Shown piece after piece: positions 51,489 to 60,747 of a stretch of DNA of 64,000 bases. The notes under the pieces were generated by a model. That model made no database searches and was not told where the DNA came from. It saw only the letters and a list, made by a program, of their open reading frames with translations. The DNA is from an alpha proteobacterium BAL199 (GTDB lineage: Bacteria > Pseudomonadota > Alphaproteobacteria > Thalassobaculales > Thalassobaculaceae), in assembly GCA_000171835.1 (NCBI GenBank), contig ABHC01000001.1, forward strand, positions 434,001 to 498,000, in the 5' to 3' direction. How positions within the stretch are numbered: the first letter of the stretch is position 1; each line of letters starts with the position of its first letter. A program made the position numbers and the translations under genes.

Positions 51489-51842
51489 CTGTCTTGTTGA
51501 GAGCGGATCGCAATACCCAGGTTGCTGGTGACAGTCCGGTCGGGATCAGCGGTGCAGTATTGCCAATCGTGCGTCCGGGTAGCGGGCGCCGTGGGCTGCG
51601 CCGGGCGGGAAGGTTATGTCGAGCGCGATGTCCCCGACCATCCAGGCGGGACGGGTGGATCGGCTTCTTCCTATCCGAGGCGAGTGTTCTTCCTACGGAT
51701 CGCAGAAATACTCTTAAAGAACATAAAGAATCCTATTCAATAGGCTGTTTTATAACGATAATTTGTCGTTCTGTTAGTGTTTTCGAAACCTTGTCAGGAT
51801 ACATTGTCGGCGGGAACGGAACGATGATGAAGGGGTGGGCCA
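51489..51842. other. Gene-free divergent intergenic region
   Basis: The DNA between the imelysin promoter and the secreted-protein gene shows no convincing coding frame. Its right part (51700-51800) is AT-rich and contains the inverted repeat CCTATT-C-AATAGG (51732-51744) and AACGA-N7-TCGTT (51754-51770), likely promoter or operator DNA for the plus-strand gene. Confidence 0.5.
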
Positions 51843-52652
51843 TTGCGCACGCTCGCAACGACCGTGGTGTCGCAGGTGCTGCTTGCGACCGTGACACTGA
51901 CTGGTGCCTGGGCTTCGGCCGGCCCCGATAAGACGTCCAAAAAGACCGTGAATCGTGTGATGTTTGACGCGCCTGACGTGCGTGCGACGGTGCATGGCTC
52001 TCAGGCGTCCATTCGAAGCAAGGCCGAGCTCAATCTGGCCACCGACGATGTTGAGACGCGTCTGTTCCGCAACACCGGGGTTATCAACGATTTCTCCGGC
52101 AGCGCATTGCGTTTTGGTCGGGCGGTGCGATCTCCTTATCTGGCCAGGCTGGGGGTCGGCGACGGATTCTCGGCACGGTTTCGCAGCAGTTCCTACACCG
52201 TTGCGGGAACCGTGCTGTCGGGACACACCGCCAACTCGATAGCGGCAGAACTGGCGGCATTCGATGGAGCGCTCGCATTCCAGGCCGGTCACAAGGAAAC
52301 CGCGCTGTCGGTTGGCTCCACATCGTTTGCCGGAGCCCATGTCGACTTCGAGGTTCTGAACGCGGAAGTGTCGCTGCGCTGGCATATGGGGCGCGAGCGG
52401 GCCGAAGGTGGGACGAATGAGAGTTCCGCCGGAGGGATTGCCGTTGCGGTGCCGTCGGTGTTGGAAGATGGCGATCGTCTCCGAGCCGCGATGTCGCGCC
52501 CGGTCCGCCCGGGATTCGGGTTCGAGACCCCGGACTTCAATGTTGCTTACATGATGCCGATGCCGGTCGGGCGGCTGACCTGTTCGGGAGGGATCGAGTC
52601 CAAGGCCACCCGGGTCTCGGCCGTACGGATGTCGTGGGCGATGACCTGGTGA
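51843..52652 (+). CDS. Secreted protein of unknown function
   Basis: The product has 269 residues. It is read from a TTG start at 51843 with AAGGGG upstream; two ATGs just before (51824 and 51827) are in another frame. The N-terminus MRTLATTVVSQVLLATVTLT, then GAWASAG, is a signal peptide. The mature protein is rich in small and aromatic residues in alternating patterns (ARFRSSSYTVAGTVLSG, AGAHVDFEVLNAEVSLRW), which suggests beta structure. Two C-terminal segments, FNVAYMMPMPVGRLTC and VSAVRMSWAMTW, have outer-membrane-like aromatic ends. I do not recognise a family. Outer-membrane or surface location is a guess. Confidence 0.6.
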   Translation: MRTLATTVVSQVLLATVTLTGAWASAGPDKTSKKTVNRVMFDAPDVRATVHGSQASIRSKAELNLATDDVETRLFRNTGVINDFSGSALRFGRAVRSPYLARLGVGDGFSARFRSSSYTVAGTVLSGHTANSIAAELAAFDGALAFQAGHKETALSVGSTSFAGAHVDFEVLNAEVSLRWHMGRERAEGGTNESSAGGIAVAVPSVLEDGDRLRAAMSRPVRPGFGFETPDFNVAYMMPMPVGRLTCSGGIESKATRVSAVRMSWAMTW

Positions 52653-52670
52653 ACGACAGCGTCGGTTGAC

Positions 52671-53912
52671 CTAGGAACTGATCCGGCGCAACCGCAGCGC
52701 GGCGACCGCTAGCAGCGCGCCGATGCCGGCCAGCAGGAACAATCCAGCGTCGAACCCGCCGGTCGCGTCGTACAGGACGCCAAGCAGGATTGGCCCGCCG
52801 GCGCCACCGATCTCGGCTGCCGAGAAGAACAGCCCGCTCGCAGTACCGGCGTGCTTCTCGCCGACGCCCCTGGTTTCGACCAGGGTGAGGATCGCCACCG
52901 TCATCAGCGAACTGCGGGCAATGCCCTGCAGCACCAAACCACCCAGCAGCACAGGCCCTTCGCCGGTGTCCAGCAACAGGCTTGCCAGCATGGCCGACAG
53001 CCCAAGCCCGGCCAGCAGGATAAAGCGCCGCTCCGGTGTCGCCAGCCGCGGGATCAGCAGGGAGCCGAGGATACCGACGGCGGTCGGAACCGTTGCCCAA
53101 TAGCCGGCCATCGTGGCGGTCATCCCGCCGTGCCGCAGCAGTTCCGGCAGCCAGTTGTTGAGGCCGTGGTTGAAGCTGAAGATGCCGACGGCCATCAGCA
53201 GCAACAGGCGAATCGCCGGCAGCTTCAATAGGCCACCGACCACCTGCGTCTGTTTCGGACGGGGGCCAGCCTCCGCCGGCGTGTCGAGGCGCCGCGCCGC
53301 CGGGTGACGGGACAGAAGCAACCACAGGATTGCACCAGCAAACGCGACAATCGACCAGAGCTGCAATACGCGATGCCAGTCGTGATCCAGCCAGGGCATG
53401 GCCACCGAATTGGTCAGCGACAGGACGATCACCGAGCCGATCGCCGGACCGGTGATGTAGATGCCCATGGCGAGCCCGCGCTGGCTGCCGGTGAACAACT
53501 GGCTGACGGCTTTCGGGGCGCCTGACGACACGATCGGCCCGCCGATGCCGAACAGCCCGACGGCCAGCAACAGGGTGGCGTAGTCGGTGGCGAAGCTGCG
53601 AGCGAGCCCGGACGCCGCGATGATGATCGCGCCGATGAACAGCGCCCGTCGCGCGCCCAACCGGTCGAGCAAAGTGCCGCAGGGAATGGCGGCGGCGATG
53701 TAAACGAGTTGCCAGACCCCGAGCACGCTGCCCATGGCGCCATGGCTGAGCCCCAGGTCGCGGGTGATCGGCGCCACGATGGGCGCAAGCGCCACGCTGA
53801 TCATTCCGAAGCACAGATAGACCAGCCAGATCCCGAACAGAATCAGCCAGCGTGACGCACCGGCCGTCGCTGGCTGGGGCATGGATGTATCAGGGGCGTC
53901 CGAAACGGACAT
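52671..53912 (-). CDS. MFS transporter (CynX/NimT-like)
   Basis: The product has 413 residues with twelve membrane segments. The first loop motif GTLLDRLGARRALFIGAIII and the second-half GILGSLLIPRLATPERRF are the paired MFS signatures. The arrangement resembles the CynX/NimT (cyanate or nitroimidazole) and oxalate/formate antiporter groups. It lies 25 bp downstream of the oxaloacetate-decarboxylase-like gene on the same strand, so a carboxylic-acid substrate is plausible but unproven. Confidence 0.86.
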   Translation of the reverse strand: MSVSDAPDTSMPQPATAGASRWLILFGIWLVYLCFGMISVALAPIVAPITRDLGLSHGAMGSVLGVWQLVYIAAAIPCGTLLDRLGARRALFIGAIIIAASGLARSFATDYATLLLAVGLFGIGGPIVSSGAPKAVSQLFTGSQRGLAMGIYITGPAIGSVIVLSLTNSVAMPWLDHDWHRVLQLWSIVAFAGAILWLLLSRHPAARRLDTPAEAGPRPKQTQVVGGLLKLPAIRLLLLMAVGIFSFNHGLNNWLPELLRHGGMTATMAGYWATVPTAVGILGSLLIPRLATPERRFILLAGLGLSAMLASLLLDTGEGPVLLGGLVLQGIARSSLMTVAILTLVETRGVGEKHAGTASGLFFSAAEIGGAGGPILLGVLYDATGGFDAGLFLLAGIGALLAVAALRLRRISS

Positions 53913-53937
53913 CGGGCAAGGCTCCGCGCCGGTATCG

Positions 53938-54798
53938 CTACTCCAGGAACGTCTCGGTCCAGCGGTCGTAGTCGGCGTTGCGGGTCACCTGCTTTACCAA
54001 GGCGTCCGACGGCAGGCCGGACAAGTCCGACGGTGCCACGCCGTCTCGAAGGGCCTTCAGCGTGGCGTGCAGCGCCTGTATGGCGGCGGCAAACGGCTGG
54101 TGGCCTTGCAAGCAGATGCGCACGCCCTGGCTCGCCAAGTACGGCTTGTCCATCATTGAGGAGGGGACACCGCCGAGCATCAAGGGAAGAGTGACCTCGG
54201 CAGCGACTGCCTCGAGCTGCGCGCGATCCTTGGCGCCTACCAGGAAGATCGCGTCGACCCCGGTCGCTTCATACGCCTTTACCCGGGCGATGCAGTCCTC
54301 GACGCCGGTAACCGCCAGCGCACTGGTCCGACCGAAAATGCACAGGTTCGGATCCGATCGTCCGGCCACTGCAGCGCGCATCTTGCCGGCACCTTCCTCG
54401 ACCGACAGCAGTTCGGTCTTGCCGCCGGAGCCGAACGAGCGCGGCAGCAGCGTGTCCTCGATGCTGAGCCCGGAGATGCCCGCGACCTCCAACTCCTCGA
54501 CCGTGCGCTTGACGTTGAGGGCGTTGCCGTAGCCGTGGTCGGCGTCGACCATCAGCGGCAGGCCGCCGGCGCGGCAGATCCGCCGGGCCTGATCAGCGAA
54601 TTCGCTGAGGGTCAGCACGATCAGGTCGGGGGCGCCGAGCACCGTCATCGACGCGATCGATCCAGCGAACATGCCGATCTCGAATCCGAGATCCTCGGCG
54701 ATGCGGGCCGAAATCGGATCGTAGACGGATCCGGGGTAGACGCACTGGTTGCCGGATAGGACGGCGCGGAACTTCTCGCGCGGCGTGGTTGACCGCAT
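53938..54798 (-). CDS. Oxaloacetate decarboxylase-like protein of the ICL/PEP mutase superfamily
   Basis: The product has 286 residues with start at 54798 (MRSTTPREKFRAVLSGNQCV). The superfamily barrel motifs are visible: DPISARIAEDLGFEIGMFAG, MVDADHGYGNALNVKRTVEE (metal aspartates) and LSIEDTLLPRSFGSGG. The pattern is closest, from memory, to the Pseudomonas PA4872-type oxaloacetate decarboxylase. It lacks the KKCGH catalytic loop of isocitrate lyases. It should convert oxaloacetate to pyruvate and carbon dioxide with a divalent metal. It sits in an operon with an MFS transporter. Confidence 0.87.
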   Translation of the reverse strand: MRSTTPREKFRAVLSGNQCVYPGSVYDPISARIAEDLGFEIGMFAGSIASMTVLGAPDLIVLTLSEFADQARRICRAGGLPLMVDADHGYGNALNVKRTVEELEVAGISGLSIEDTLLPRSFGSGGKTELLSVEEGAGKMRAAVAGRSDPNLCIFGRTSALAVTGVEDCIARVKAYEATGVDAIFLVGAKDRAQLEAVAAEVTLPLMLGGVPSSMMDKPYLASQGVRICLQGHQPFAAAIQALHATLKALRDGVAPSDLSGLPSDALVKQVTRNADYDRWTETFLE

Positions 54799-54973
54799 GG
54801 GGACATCTCCGAGATCTGACAGCGGGGTCGAACAGGGCAGGCAAGCCGCCATGTTAGCCCAGGAACGGGGTCTGTGAACCAAGGTTGACCGCGAGCGGCA
54901 ATCGACCGGTTGGGAACGTCGCGTCGCCATGGCCGTTTCGTCTCCGCAACATGAACAGCGTGGAGGACCAGCT

Positions 54974-55396
54974 ATGAGCCGATGGATAGCGCCGATCCTG
55001 GCCGCGTTTGTTGCCACCGGTGCGGTGGCGCAGACGTCCGATTCATCCGACCCGATCCAGACCCAGGACGGAATCCGGTACGCTTGCACAGGCGTGGGCG
55101 CCAGCAGCCGAGAGGATCCGCGTTGGCAGGCGTTCGCCGCGAAGCTGGTGTTTGCCGCGAAGAACGGTGGCTATCTGCACGATGTCACGACCCGGGTGAC
55201 CAATGCCGAGGGCAAGACCGTGTTCTCGACCACCTGCGGTCCCTGGCTGCTCCTGGACTTACCGGCCGGCCGGTATGATGTCACCGCGACGGCGCGCGAC
55301 GACTCGGGGCAGGGGCATGACAGCCGGGCGACCCTATCCGTCGGAGGTGGAAAGCAGACCGAGACCATCATCCGATTCCCAGGCGTTCCTGGGTGA
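54974..55396 (+). CDS. Small exported protein of unknown function
   Basis: The product has 140 residues with start at 54974, preceded by GGAGGACC. The signal peptide is MSRWIAPILAAFVATGAVAQ. The mature part has IRYACTGVGASSREDPRWQA and a beta-rich segment ending in LLDLPAGRYDVTATARD and GGGKQTETIIRFPG, which resembles a carboxypeptidase-regulatory-like or SpaA-type fold. The cysteines in YACTG and STTCGPWLL could form a disulfide bond. No partner is evident. It is divergent from the oxaloacetate decarboxylase-like gene. Confidence 0.65.
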   Translation: MSRWIAPILAAFVATGAVAQTSDSSDPIQTQDGIRYACTGVGASSREDPRWQAFAAKLVFAAKNGGYLHDVTTRVTNAEGKTVFSTTCGPWLLLDLPAGRYDVTATARDDSGQGHDSRATLSVGGGKQTETIIRFPGVPG

Positions 55397-55432
55397 AGCG
55401 TTGGAGTTGAAGGTCGAACGCGTCAGCTAACG

Positions 55433-55996
55433 TCAATCCAGGACAGCTTCGGCCTTCGCCAGGTCGGCAGAGAGCTCGGCCGATTGAGCAGGGGTCAATC
55501 GCTCAAGCCCACCCGGTTGCTCGTTCTCGAACACCTGTCCCGCCAGCGCCATATCGACCGAGCTGCCGTCGCGCGACAACGGGAGGTGGAGGCGCTTCGT
55601 CCAGCGAAACTCCATGTCGGCCCATTGGAATCGGCCTTCGGAGTACACCGGAACGGGCGGTTCTGAGACGACGATGCCATACAACCGGCGCGTATAGTCC
55701 AGGGTCGCACCGCTGGTCAGTTCCGCTACCGTCATTCCGGTGTACTCAAATCCGTGAGCAGCCACGATCTCGGTTCCGACCAGCCGGTAGCGGATTTCGT
55801 GTCCGTCCCGGGCAACGTCGGCGAGGATCAGATTCTTCAACAGACGTGGGATCAGCGTCGGATCCAGATCGGCCCGCAGCATCGCCGGGCGCTGGCCGCG
55901 CCGGATCAGCCAGTAGTCGTAGAGTTCTCGAAGCTGGGGATCTCTGATCCTGCGCCGGAACGACGGATCATCTCCATGCGTCTGCCTGAATGACAT
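55433..55996 (-). CDS. PAS domain protein of the PAS_5 type
   Basis: The product has 187 residues with start at 55996 (MSFRQTHGDDPSFRRRIRDP). The pattern LRELYDYWLIRRGQRPAMLR, DLDPTLIPRLLKNLILADV and RYRLVGTEIVAAHGFEYTGM is typical of the PAS_5 family, common in alphaproteobacteria. These are single PAS domains with no attached output and unknown ligand. The gene is convergent with the small exported protein gene and divergent from the RND adaptor gene. The role in signalling is inferred. Confidence 0.82.
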   Translation of the reverse strand: MSFRQTHGDDPSFRRRIRDPQLRELYDYWLIRRGQRPAMLRADLDPTLIPRLLKNLILADVARDGHEIRYRLVGTEIVAAHGFEYTGMTVAELTSGATLDYTRRLYGIVVSEPPVPVYSEGRFQWADMEFRWTKRLHLPLSRDGSSVDMALAGQVFENEQPGGLERLTPAQSAELSADLAKAEAVLD

Positions 55997-56140
55997 GTTC
56001 CTCGTGGGCGTTGAGGTTGATGGCCTGAAGCCAGCGAGGAAGTTTATATGCCTGGCAGCCCGGTTGACACGAGTGACTCGCAACGCGGCCGAATCTTTGC
56101 CGCGTTGGATACTGCATGTTCGAAAAATTCGCGGTTCACC

Positions 56141-56166
56141 GGCAATTTAGCAAGTTTATTATTGCC
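56141..56166. promoter_or_regulatory. Inverted repeat upstream of the RND efflux operon
   Basis: GGCAAT (56141-56146) and ATTGCC (56161-56166) form an inverted repeat across 14 bases of AT-rich DNA about 105 bp before the adaptor start. It is a candidate operator or promoter region. No regulator gene is adjacent. Confidence 0.35.
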
Positions 56167-56270
56167 AAATTGCGTAGGCATTCGTGCTGTTCGGACATAT
56201 TTTGTGCGGCGCAGCAACGCACGAGGTAGAGCCTTCTATTTTACTGCCTCGATTTCGATACAGGTGTGGC

Positions 56271-57461
56271 ATGAGTTGGATGAACAACGCCCGAGCGGTG
56301 GGTCTGGTTTCCGTGCTGGCGGTGACCGCGGTCCTGTCGGCGTGCGATCAGGCGCCGTCGGCCCAGGCTTCTGCGTCGGCTCCGCCGCCACCGCCGGTAG
56401 AGGCGGCCACTCCGCTGATCAAATCGGTCATCGAATGGGATGAGTTTACCGGCCGGTTCGAGGCGGCGGAACGCGTCGAGTTGCGCTCCCGGGTGTCCGG
56501 CTACCTGGACGTGGTGCATTTCCAGGACGGGCAGTTGGTCAAGAAGGGCGACCTGCTGTTCACCATTGACCCGCGGACGTTCCAGGCCGAACGGGCTCGC
56601 GCCAAGGCCGACGTGGCGAACGCGCAGGCACGTCTGGCTCTGTCCGATCGGGAACTGGCCCGGGCTGAGCGGTTGGTCGCGACCAAGGCGATCAGCGAAG
56701 AGACCGCGGACAATCGCCGTTCGGCGCGCGCCCAGGCTGTCGCCGATCTTGAGGCGGCCCGTGCCGGCGTCGCGATTGCCGAGTTGAACGTGCAGTTCAC
56801 CGAGATCCGCTCACCGGTTACCGGTCGGATCTCAGACCGGAAGGTCGATGTCGGCAATCTGGTCACCGGCGGCACCGAGAGTGCGACGCTGTTGGCGACC
56901 GTTGTCGCGGTGGAGCCGATCCATTTCGTGTTCAACATGTCGGAGGCCGACTACCTGAAGTACGGCCGTCTGCATCTGGAAGGCATGGACAAGTCGCAGG
57001 GGCACGTCCCGAGCAAGGTTCAGGCTCGGTTGATGGACGAGACCGGCTGGACGCACGAGGGAGTGATGGACTTCCTGGACAACTCCCTCGACTCCGCCTC
57101 CGGCACGCTGCGTGGCCGGGCAGTATTCGCGAATGCCGATCGGCAGCTGACGCCCGGCACCTTTGCACGGTTGCGGCTGGTCGGCTCGTCGCCCTACCAG
57201 GCGACCATGATTCCGGACACCGCGATCGTCTCCGACCAGTCGAACAAGATCGTGATGACGGTCGACGCCGAAGGCACGGTGGTGCCGAAGCCGGTAACGC
57301 TCGGTCCGATGATTGATGGCCTGAGGGTCGTGCGTTCCGGGCTCGCGCCGACCGACCGCGTGGTGGTGAAGGGCCTACAGCGCGCCCGGCCAGGCGGCAA
57401 GGTGACGGTCGAAAGCGCGACCATCGCGGCCAAGCCCGAACCATCGACGGTCGGCGGTTGA
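56271..57461 (+). CDS. RND efflux periplasmic adaptor lipoprotein (AcrA/MexA family)
   Basis: The product has 396 residues with start at 56271. The lipobox LSAC gives lipidated Cys25. The barrel-sandwich part has RSRVSGYLDVVHFQDGQLVK and FTEIRSPVTGRISDRKVDVG flanking a helical hairpin (about 105-165). The beta-barrel and membrane-proximal regions follow (VEPIHFVFNMSEADYLKYG). It links the RND pump to an outer-membrane channel. The pump gene follows after 27 bp. No TolC-like gene is in the window. Confidence 0.93.
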   Translation: MSWMNNARAVGLVSVLAVTAVLSACDQAPSAQASASAPPPPPVEAATPLIKSVIEWDEFTGRFEAAERVELRSRVSGYLDVVHFQDGQLVKKGDLLFTIDPRTFQAERARAKADVANAQARLALSDRELARAERLVATKAISEETADNRRSARAQAVADLEAARAGVAIAELNVQFTEIRSPVTGRISDRKVDVGNLVTGGTESATLLATVVAVEPIHFVFNMSEADYLKYGRLHLEGMDKSQGHVPSKVQARLMDETGWTHEGVMDFLDNSLDSASGTLRGRAVFANADRQLTPGTFARLRLVGSSPYQATMIPDTAIVSDQSNKIVMTVDAEGTVVPKPVTLGPMIDGLRVVRSGLAPTDRVVVKGLQRARPGGKVTVESATIAAKPEPSTVGG

Positions 57462-57488
57462 GCCTGACCGGCTGACGAGGACAATCCC

Positions 57489-60400
57489 GTACGCCTTTCG
57501 CATTTCTTCATCGAACGGCCGATCTTCGCGTCGGTCGTCGCGATCCTGATCACGCTGGTCGGTGCCATCAGCTACATCAGCCTGCCGGTCGCGCAGTATC
57601 CAGAGATCGCGCCACCGACCATCGTGGTGACCGCCAACTATCCTGGCGCGTCGGCCGAGATCGTGGCCGACACCGTGGCGACGCCGTTGGAGCAGGAGAT
57701 CAACGGCGTCGAGGACATGCTGTACATGTCCTCGCAGTCGACCGCGAACGGGCAGGCGGCGATCACCATCACCTTCCGGCTCGGTACCGACCTCGATAAG
57801 GCGCAGGTCTTGGTGCAGAACCGGGTGGCGATCGCCATCCCGCGCCTGCCGGAGCAGGCCCAGCGCCTGGGTGTGGTCACCCGCAAGAACTCGCCCGACC
57901 TGATGATGGTCATTCACGTCTACTCGCCGGACGACACACGCGACAGCCTGTACCTGTCGAACTACGCCAAGACTCAGATCGTCGACCGCCTAGCGCGGGT
58001 CGACGGAGTCGGCGAGGCGCGGGTATTCGCCGAGCGTGAATTCTCCATGCGGGTCTGGCTCAACCCGGAACTGATGGCAGCCCGGGAGTTATCGGCCGGT
58101 GAGGTCGTGGCAGCCCTGCGGGCCAACAACATCCAGGTAGCTTCGGGTTCGCTGAACCAGTTGCCGGTACCGGACCCCGGCGCATTCCAACTCAGCGTCG
58201 AGACGCTGGGCCGACTGGTCGAGCCGGCGCAGTTCGAGAACATCGTGGTGAAGACCGATGCCGACGGACGGATCACCCGGGTGCGCGACATCGCCCGTGT
58301 AGAACTCGGTGCGCGCGACTACTCGACCATCGGCTATCTCGACACCAGCGTCGCCCTGCCGATCCTGATCTTCCAGCGACCCGGCTCGAATGCGTTAGCG
58401 ACCGCCGATGGCGTGTTGGCGGCGATGCGCGATTTGAGCCGGGATTTCCCGAATGGCGTGGCGTACGAGATCATCTACAACCCGACTGAATACATCGCCC
58501 AGTCGATCGACGAGGTGTACCGAACGATCTTCGAGGCGGTTGCTTTGGTCGTGCTGGTGGTCATCGTGTTCCTGCAGACGTGGCGTGCCGCGATCATCCC
58601 GGTCCTGGCGATTCCAGTATCGCTGATCGGCACCTTCGCGGTGATGGCGGCGTTCGGCTTCTCGCTGAACAACCTGTCGCTGTTCGGTCTGGTGTTGGCG
58701 ATCGGTATCGTGGTCGACGACGCCATCGTGGTGGTCGAGAACGTTGAGCGCTATCTGGCCGAAGGGCTCAGCCCGAAGGAAGCAGCGCACAAGACGATGG
58801 ACGAGGTCGGCGGCGCGCTGATCGCGATCGCGCTCGTGCTGTCGGCGGTGTTCATTCCGACCGCCTTCATCAGCGGCATTTCGGGCCAATTCTACCAGCA
58901 GTTCGCACTGACGATCGCATCGGCGACGATCATCTCGCTGATCGTGTCGATTACCTTGTCGCCGGCAATGGCGGCGCTGCTGCTGCGACCACATCGGCCG
59001 GACCATCAGCCGACCGGCATCATGGCGGTGATCGGCTGGCCGTTCCGTACCTTCGCGCGCGGCTTCAACACTGGCTTCGATCGGCTGTCGCGCGGGTATG
59101 GCGGGCTGGCGCGCCGGTTGATTCGGGTGTCGGTTCTGGTACTTGCGGCCTATGTCGGGCTGCTTGGGGTGACCGGCTGGCAGTTCGATCGCACGCCGAC
59201 CGGCTTCATCCCCGACCAGGACCAGGGCTACCTGATCACCGTCGTGCAACTGCCGGCCGGGGCGTCGCTGTCGCGGACCGACGAAGTGGTGCGTCGGGCT
59301 ACCCGGATCATTCTCGATCAGCCGGGCACATTGCACACCGCCGGGTTCGCCGGGTTCGATGGCGCCACCTTCACCAACGCGCCGAACGCCGGGGCGATCT
59401 TCTTCACGATGAAGTCGTACGCCGAACGCGAGGCGCTCGGCCTCAACGCCGCAGCCATCCAGCAGAACGTCCAGCGTGCGCTTGGCCAGATCAAGGACGC
59501 CTACATCTTCGTGGTGGCCCCACCGCCGGTGCGCGGCGTCGGAACCGGCGGTGGCTTCAAGATGTATGTCCAGGACCGCAACAACCGTGGTCTGCAGGCG
59601 CTCGAGGGGGCGACCAAGGGGCTGATGGGCGGTGCGTTCCAGACTCCGGGCATTGCTTATGCGTTCACCCTGTTCAACACCTCCACGCCGAAGATCTACG
59701 CCGACATCGACCGGGTGAAGGCCGAAATGCTCGGCCTGCCGCCGGAGCGGGTGTTCGACACGCTGGAGGTTTATCTCGGCTCGGCTTTCGTCAACGACTT
59801 CAACTTCCTCGGCCGGACGTTCCGGGTGACCGCCCAGGCCGACGGCGAGTTCCGCGATGATCCGCGCGACATCGCCAACCTGCGGGCCAAGTCGACGTCG
59901 GGGGCGATGATTCCGCTCGGGAGCGTCGTGACGTTCCGGGACGTCACCGGCCCGACGCGCGTGGCACGCTACAACCTTTATCCCGCGGCTGAGCTGCAGG
60001 GCGCGCCCATCCCCGGGGTGTCCAGCGGCCAGGCCATTGCGTCGATGGAGCAGTTGGCCGAACGCGAACTGCCCTACGGTTTTTCATACGAATGGACCGA
60101 ACTGGCCCTGCAGGAAAAACTGGCCGGCAACACCGCGATGATCGCCTTCAGCCTTGCCGTGGTGTTCGTGTTCCTGCTGCTGGCGGCTCAGTACGAAAGC
60201 CTGACCTTGCCGCTGGCGGTGGTGCTGATCGTGCCGATGTGTCTGTTGGCGGCGATCACCGGCGTGATCTTCCGCGGGCTCGACAACAACATCCTGGTGC
60301 AGATCGGTTTCGTGGTGCTGATCGGGCTTGCCGCCAAGAACGCGATCCTGATCGTGGAGTTCGCCAAACAGGGCGAGGAAGCGGGCCTCAGCCGGATGGA

Positions 60401-60656
60401 AGCAGCGGTGCAGGCCGCCCGGACCCGGCTGCGGCCGATCCTGATGACGTCCTTCGCCTTCATTCTCGGCGTGTTGCCGCTGGTGCTTGCCGAGGGAGCG
60501 GGTGCGGAGATGCGTCAGGCGCTTGGTACGGCGGTGTTCTCCGGAATGGTCGGGGTGACGCTGTTCGGGCTGCTGTTCACCCCGGTGTTCTACGTGGTGT
60601 GTCGTTGGCTCGGCAGTTGGCGCCGGCCGAAGGAGACGGCGCTCTCCCAGGCTTGA
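57489..60656 (+). CDS. RND family efflux transporter permease (AcrB-like) with abnormal start codon
   Basis: The product has about 1055 residues. The normal family N-terminus RLSHFFIERPIFASVVAILI is fully encoded in frame, right after GAGG with good spacing, but the codon at the start position (57489) is GTA rather than GTG or ATG. The next in-frame GTG (57624) would remove the first membrane helix. The rest is intact: the proton-relay aspartates in GIVVDDAIVVVENVERYL, and the C-terminal LVLAEGAGAEMRQALGTAV. It should export drugs, bile-like or aromatic compounds by proton antiport. Either a rare start codon or a sequence error explains the start. Confidence 0.9.
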   Translation, partial: VRLSHFFIERPIFASVVAILITLVGAISYISLPVAQYPEIAPPTIVVTANYPGASAEIVADTVATPLEQEINGVEDMLYMSSQSTANGQAAITITFRLGTDLDKAQVLVQNRVAIAIPRLPEQAQRLGVVTRKNSPDLMMVIHVYSPDDTRDSLYLSNYAKTQIVDRLARVDGVGEARVFAEREFSMRVWLNPELMAARELSAGEVVAALRANNIQVASGSLNQLPVPDPGAFQLSVETLGRLVEPAQFENIVVKTDADGRITRVRDIARVELGARDYSTIGYLDTSVALPILIFQRPGSNALATADGVLAAMRDLSRDFPNGVAYEIIYNPTEYIAQSIDEVYRTIFEAVALVVLVVIVFLQTWRAAIIPVLAIPVSLIGTFAVMAAFGFSLNNLSLFGLVLAIGIVVDDAIVVVENVERYLAEGLSPKEAAHKTMDEVGGALIAIALVLSAVFIPTAFISGISGQFYQQFALTIASATIISLIVSITLSPAMAALLLRPHRPDHQPTGIMAVIGWPFRTFARGFNTGFDRLSRGYGGLARRLIRVSVLVLAAYVGLLGVTGWQFDRTPTGFIPDQDQGYLITVVQLPAGASLSRTDEVVRRATRIILDQPGTLHTAGFAGFDGATFTNAPNAGAIFFTMKSYAEREALGLNAAAIQQNVQRALGQIKDAYIFVVAPPPVRGVGTGGGFKMYVQDRNNRGLQALEGATKGLMGGAFQTPGIAYAFTLFNTSTPKIYADIDRVKAEMLGLPPERVFDTLEVYLGSAFVNDFNFLGRTFRVTAQADGEFRDDPRDIANLRAKSTSGAMIPLGSVVTFRDVTGPTRVARYNLYPAAELQGAPIPGVSSGQAIASMEQLAERELPYGFSYEWTELALQEKLAGNTAMIAFSLAVVFVFLLLAAQYESLTLPLAVVLIVPMCLLAAITGVIFRGLDNNILVQIGFVVLIGLAAKNAILIVEFAKQGEEAGLSRMEAAVQAARTRLRPILMTSFAFILGVLPLVLAEGAGAEMRQALGTAVFSGMVGVTLFGLLFTPVFYVVCRWLGSWRRPKETALSQA

Positions 60657-60663
60657 TGAGATT

Positions 60664-60694
60664 GCCGATCGAGGAGTGACTTCCCTCGATCGGC
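60664..60694 (+). terminator. Terminator hairpin after the RND operon
   Basis: GCCGATCGAGG (60664-60674) pairs perfectly over 11 bases with CCTCGATCGGC (60684-60694) around a 9-nt loop, just past the pump stop codon. No T-tract follows, so it may act with Rho. Confidence 0.65.
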
Positions 60695-60747
60695 GTTCCC
60701 GCTCACGATACCGTCTCTGATGCCGGTTCCGGCGTCGCGGTACGGCA

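Noticed and set aside
51377-51931. Plus-strand open frame across the imelysin / secreted-protein gap
   Set aside because: It ends inside the next gene in another frame and shows no coding pattern. The region reads better as promoter DNA.
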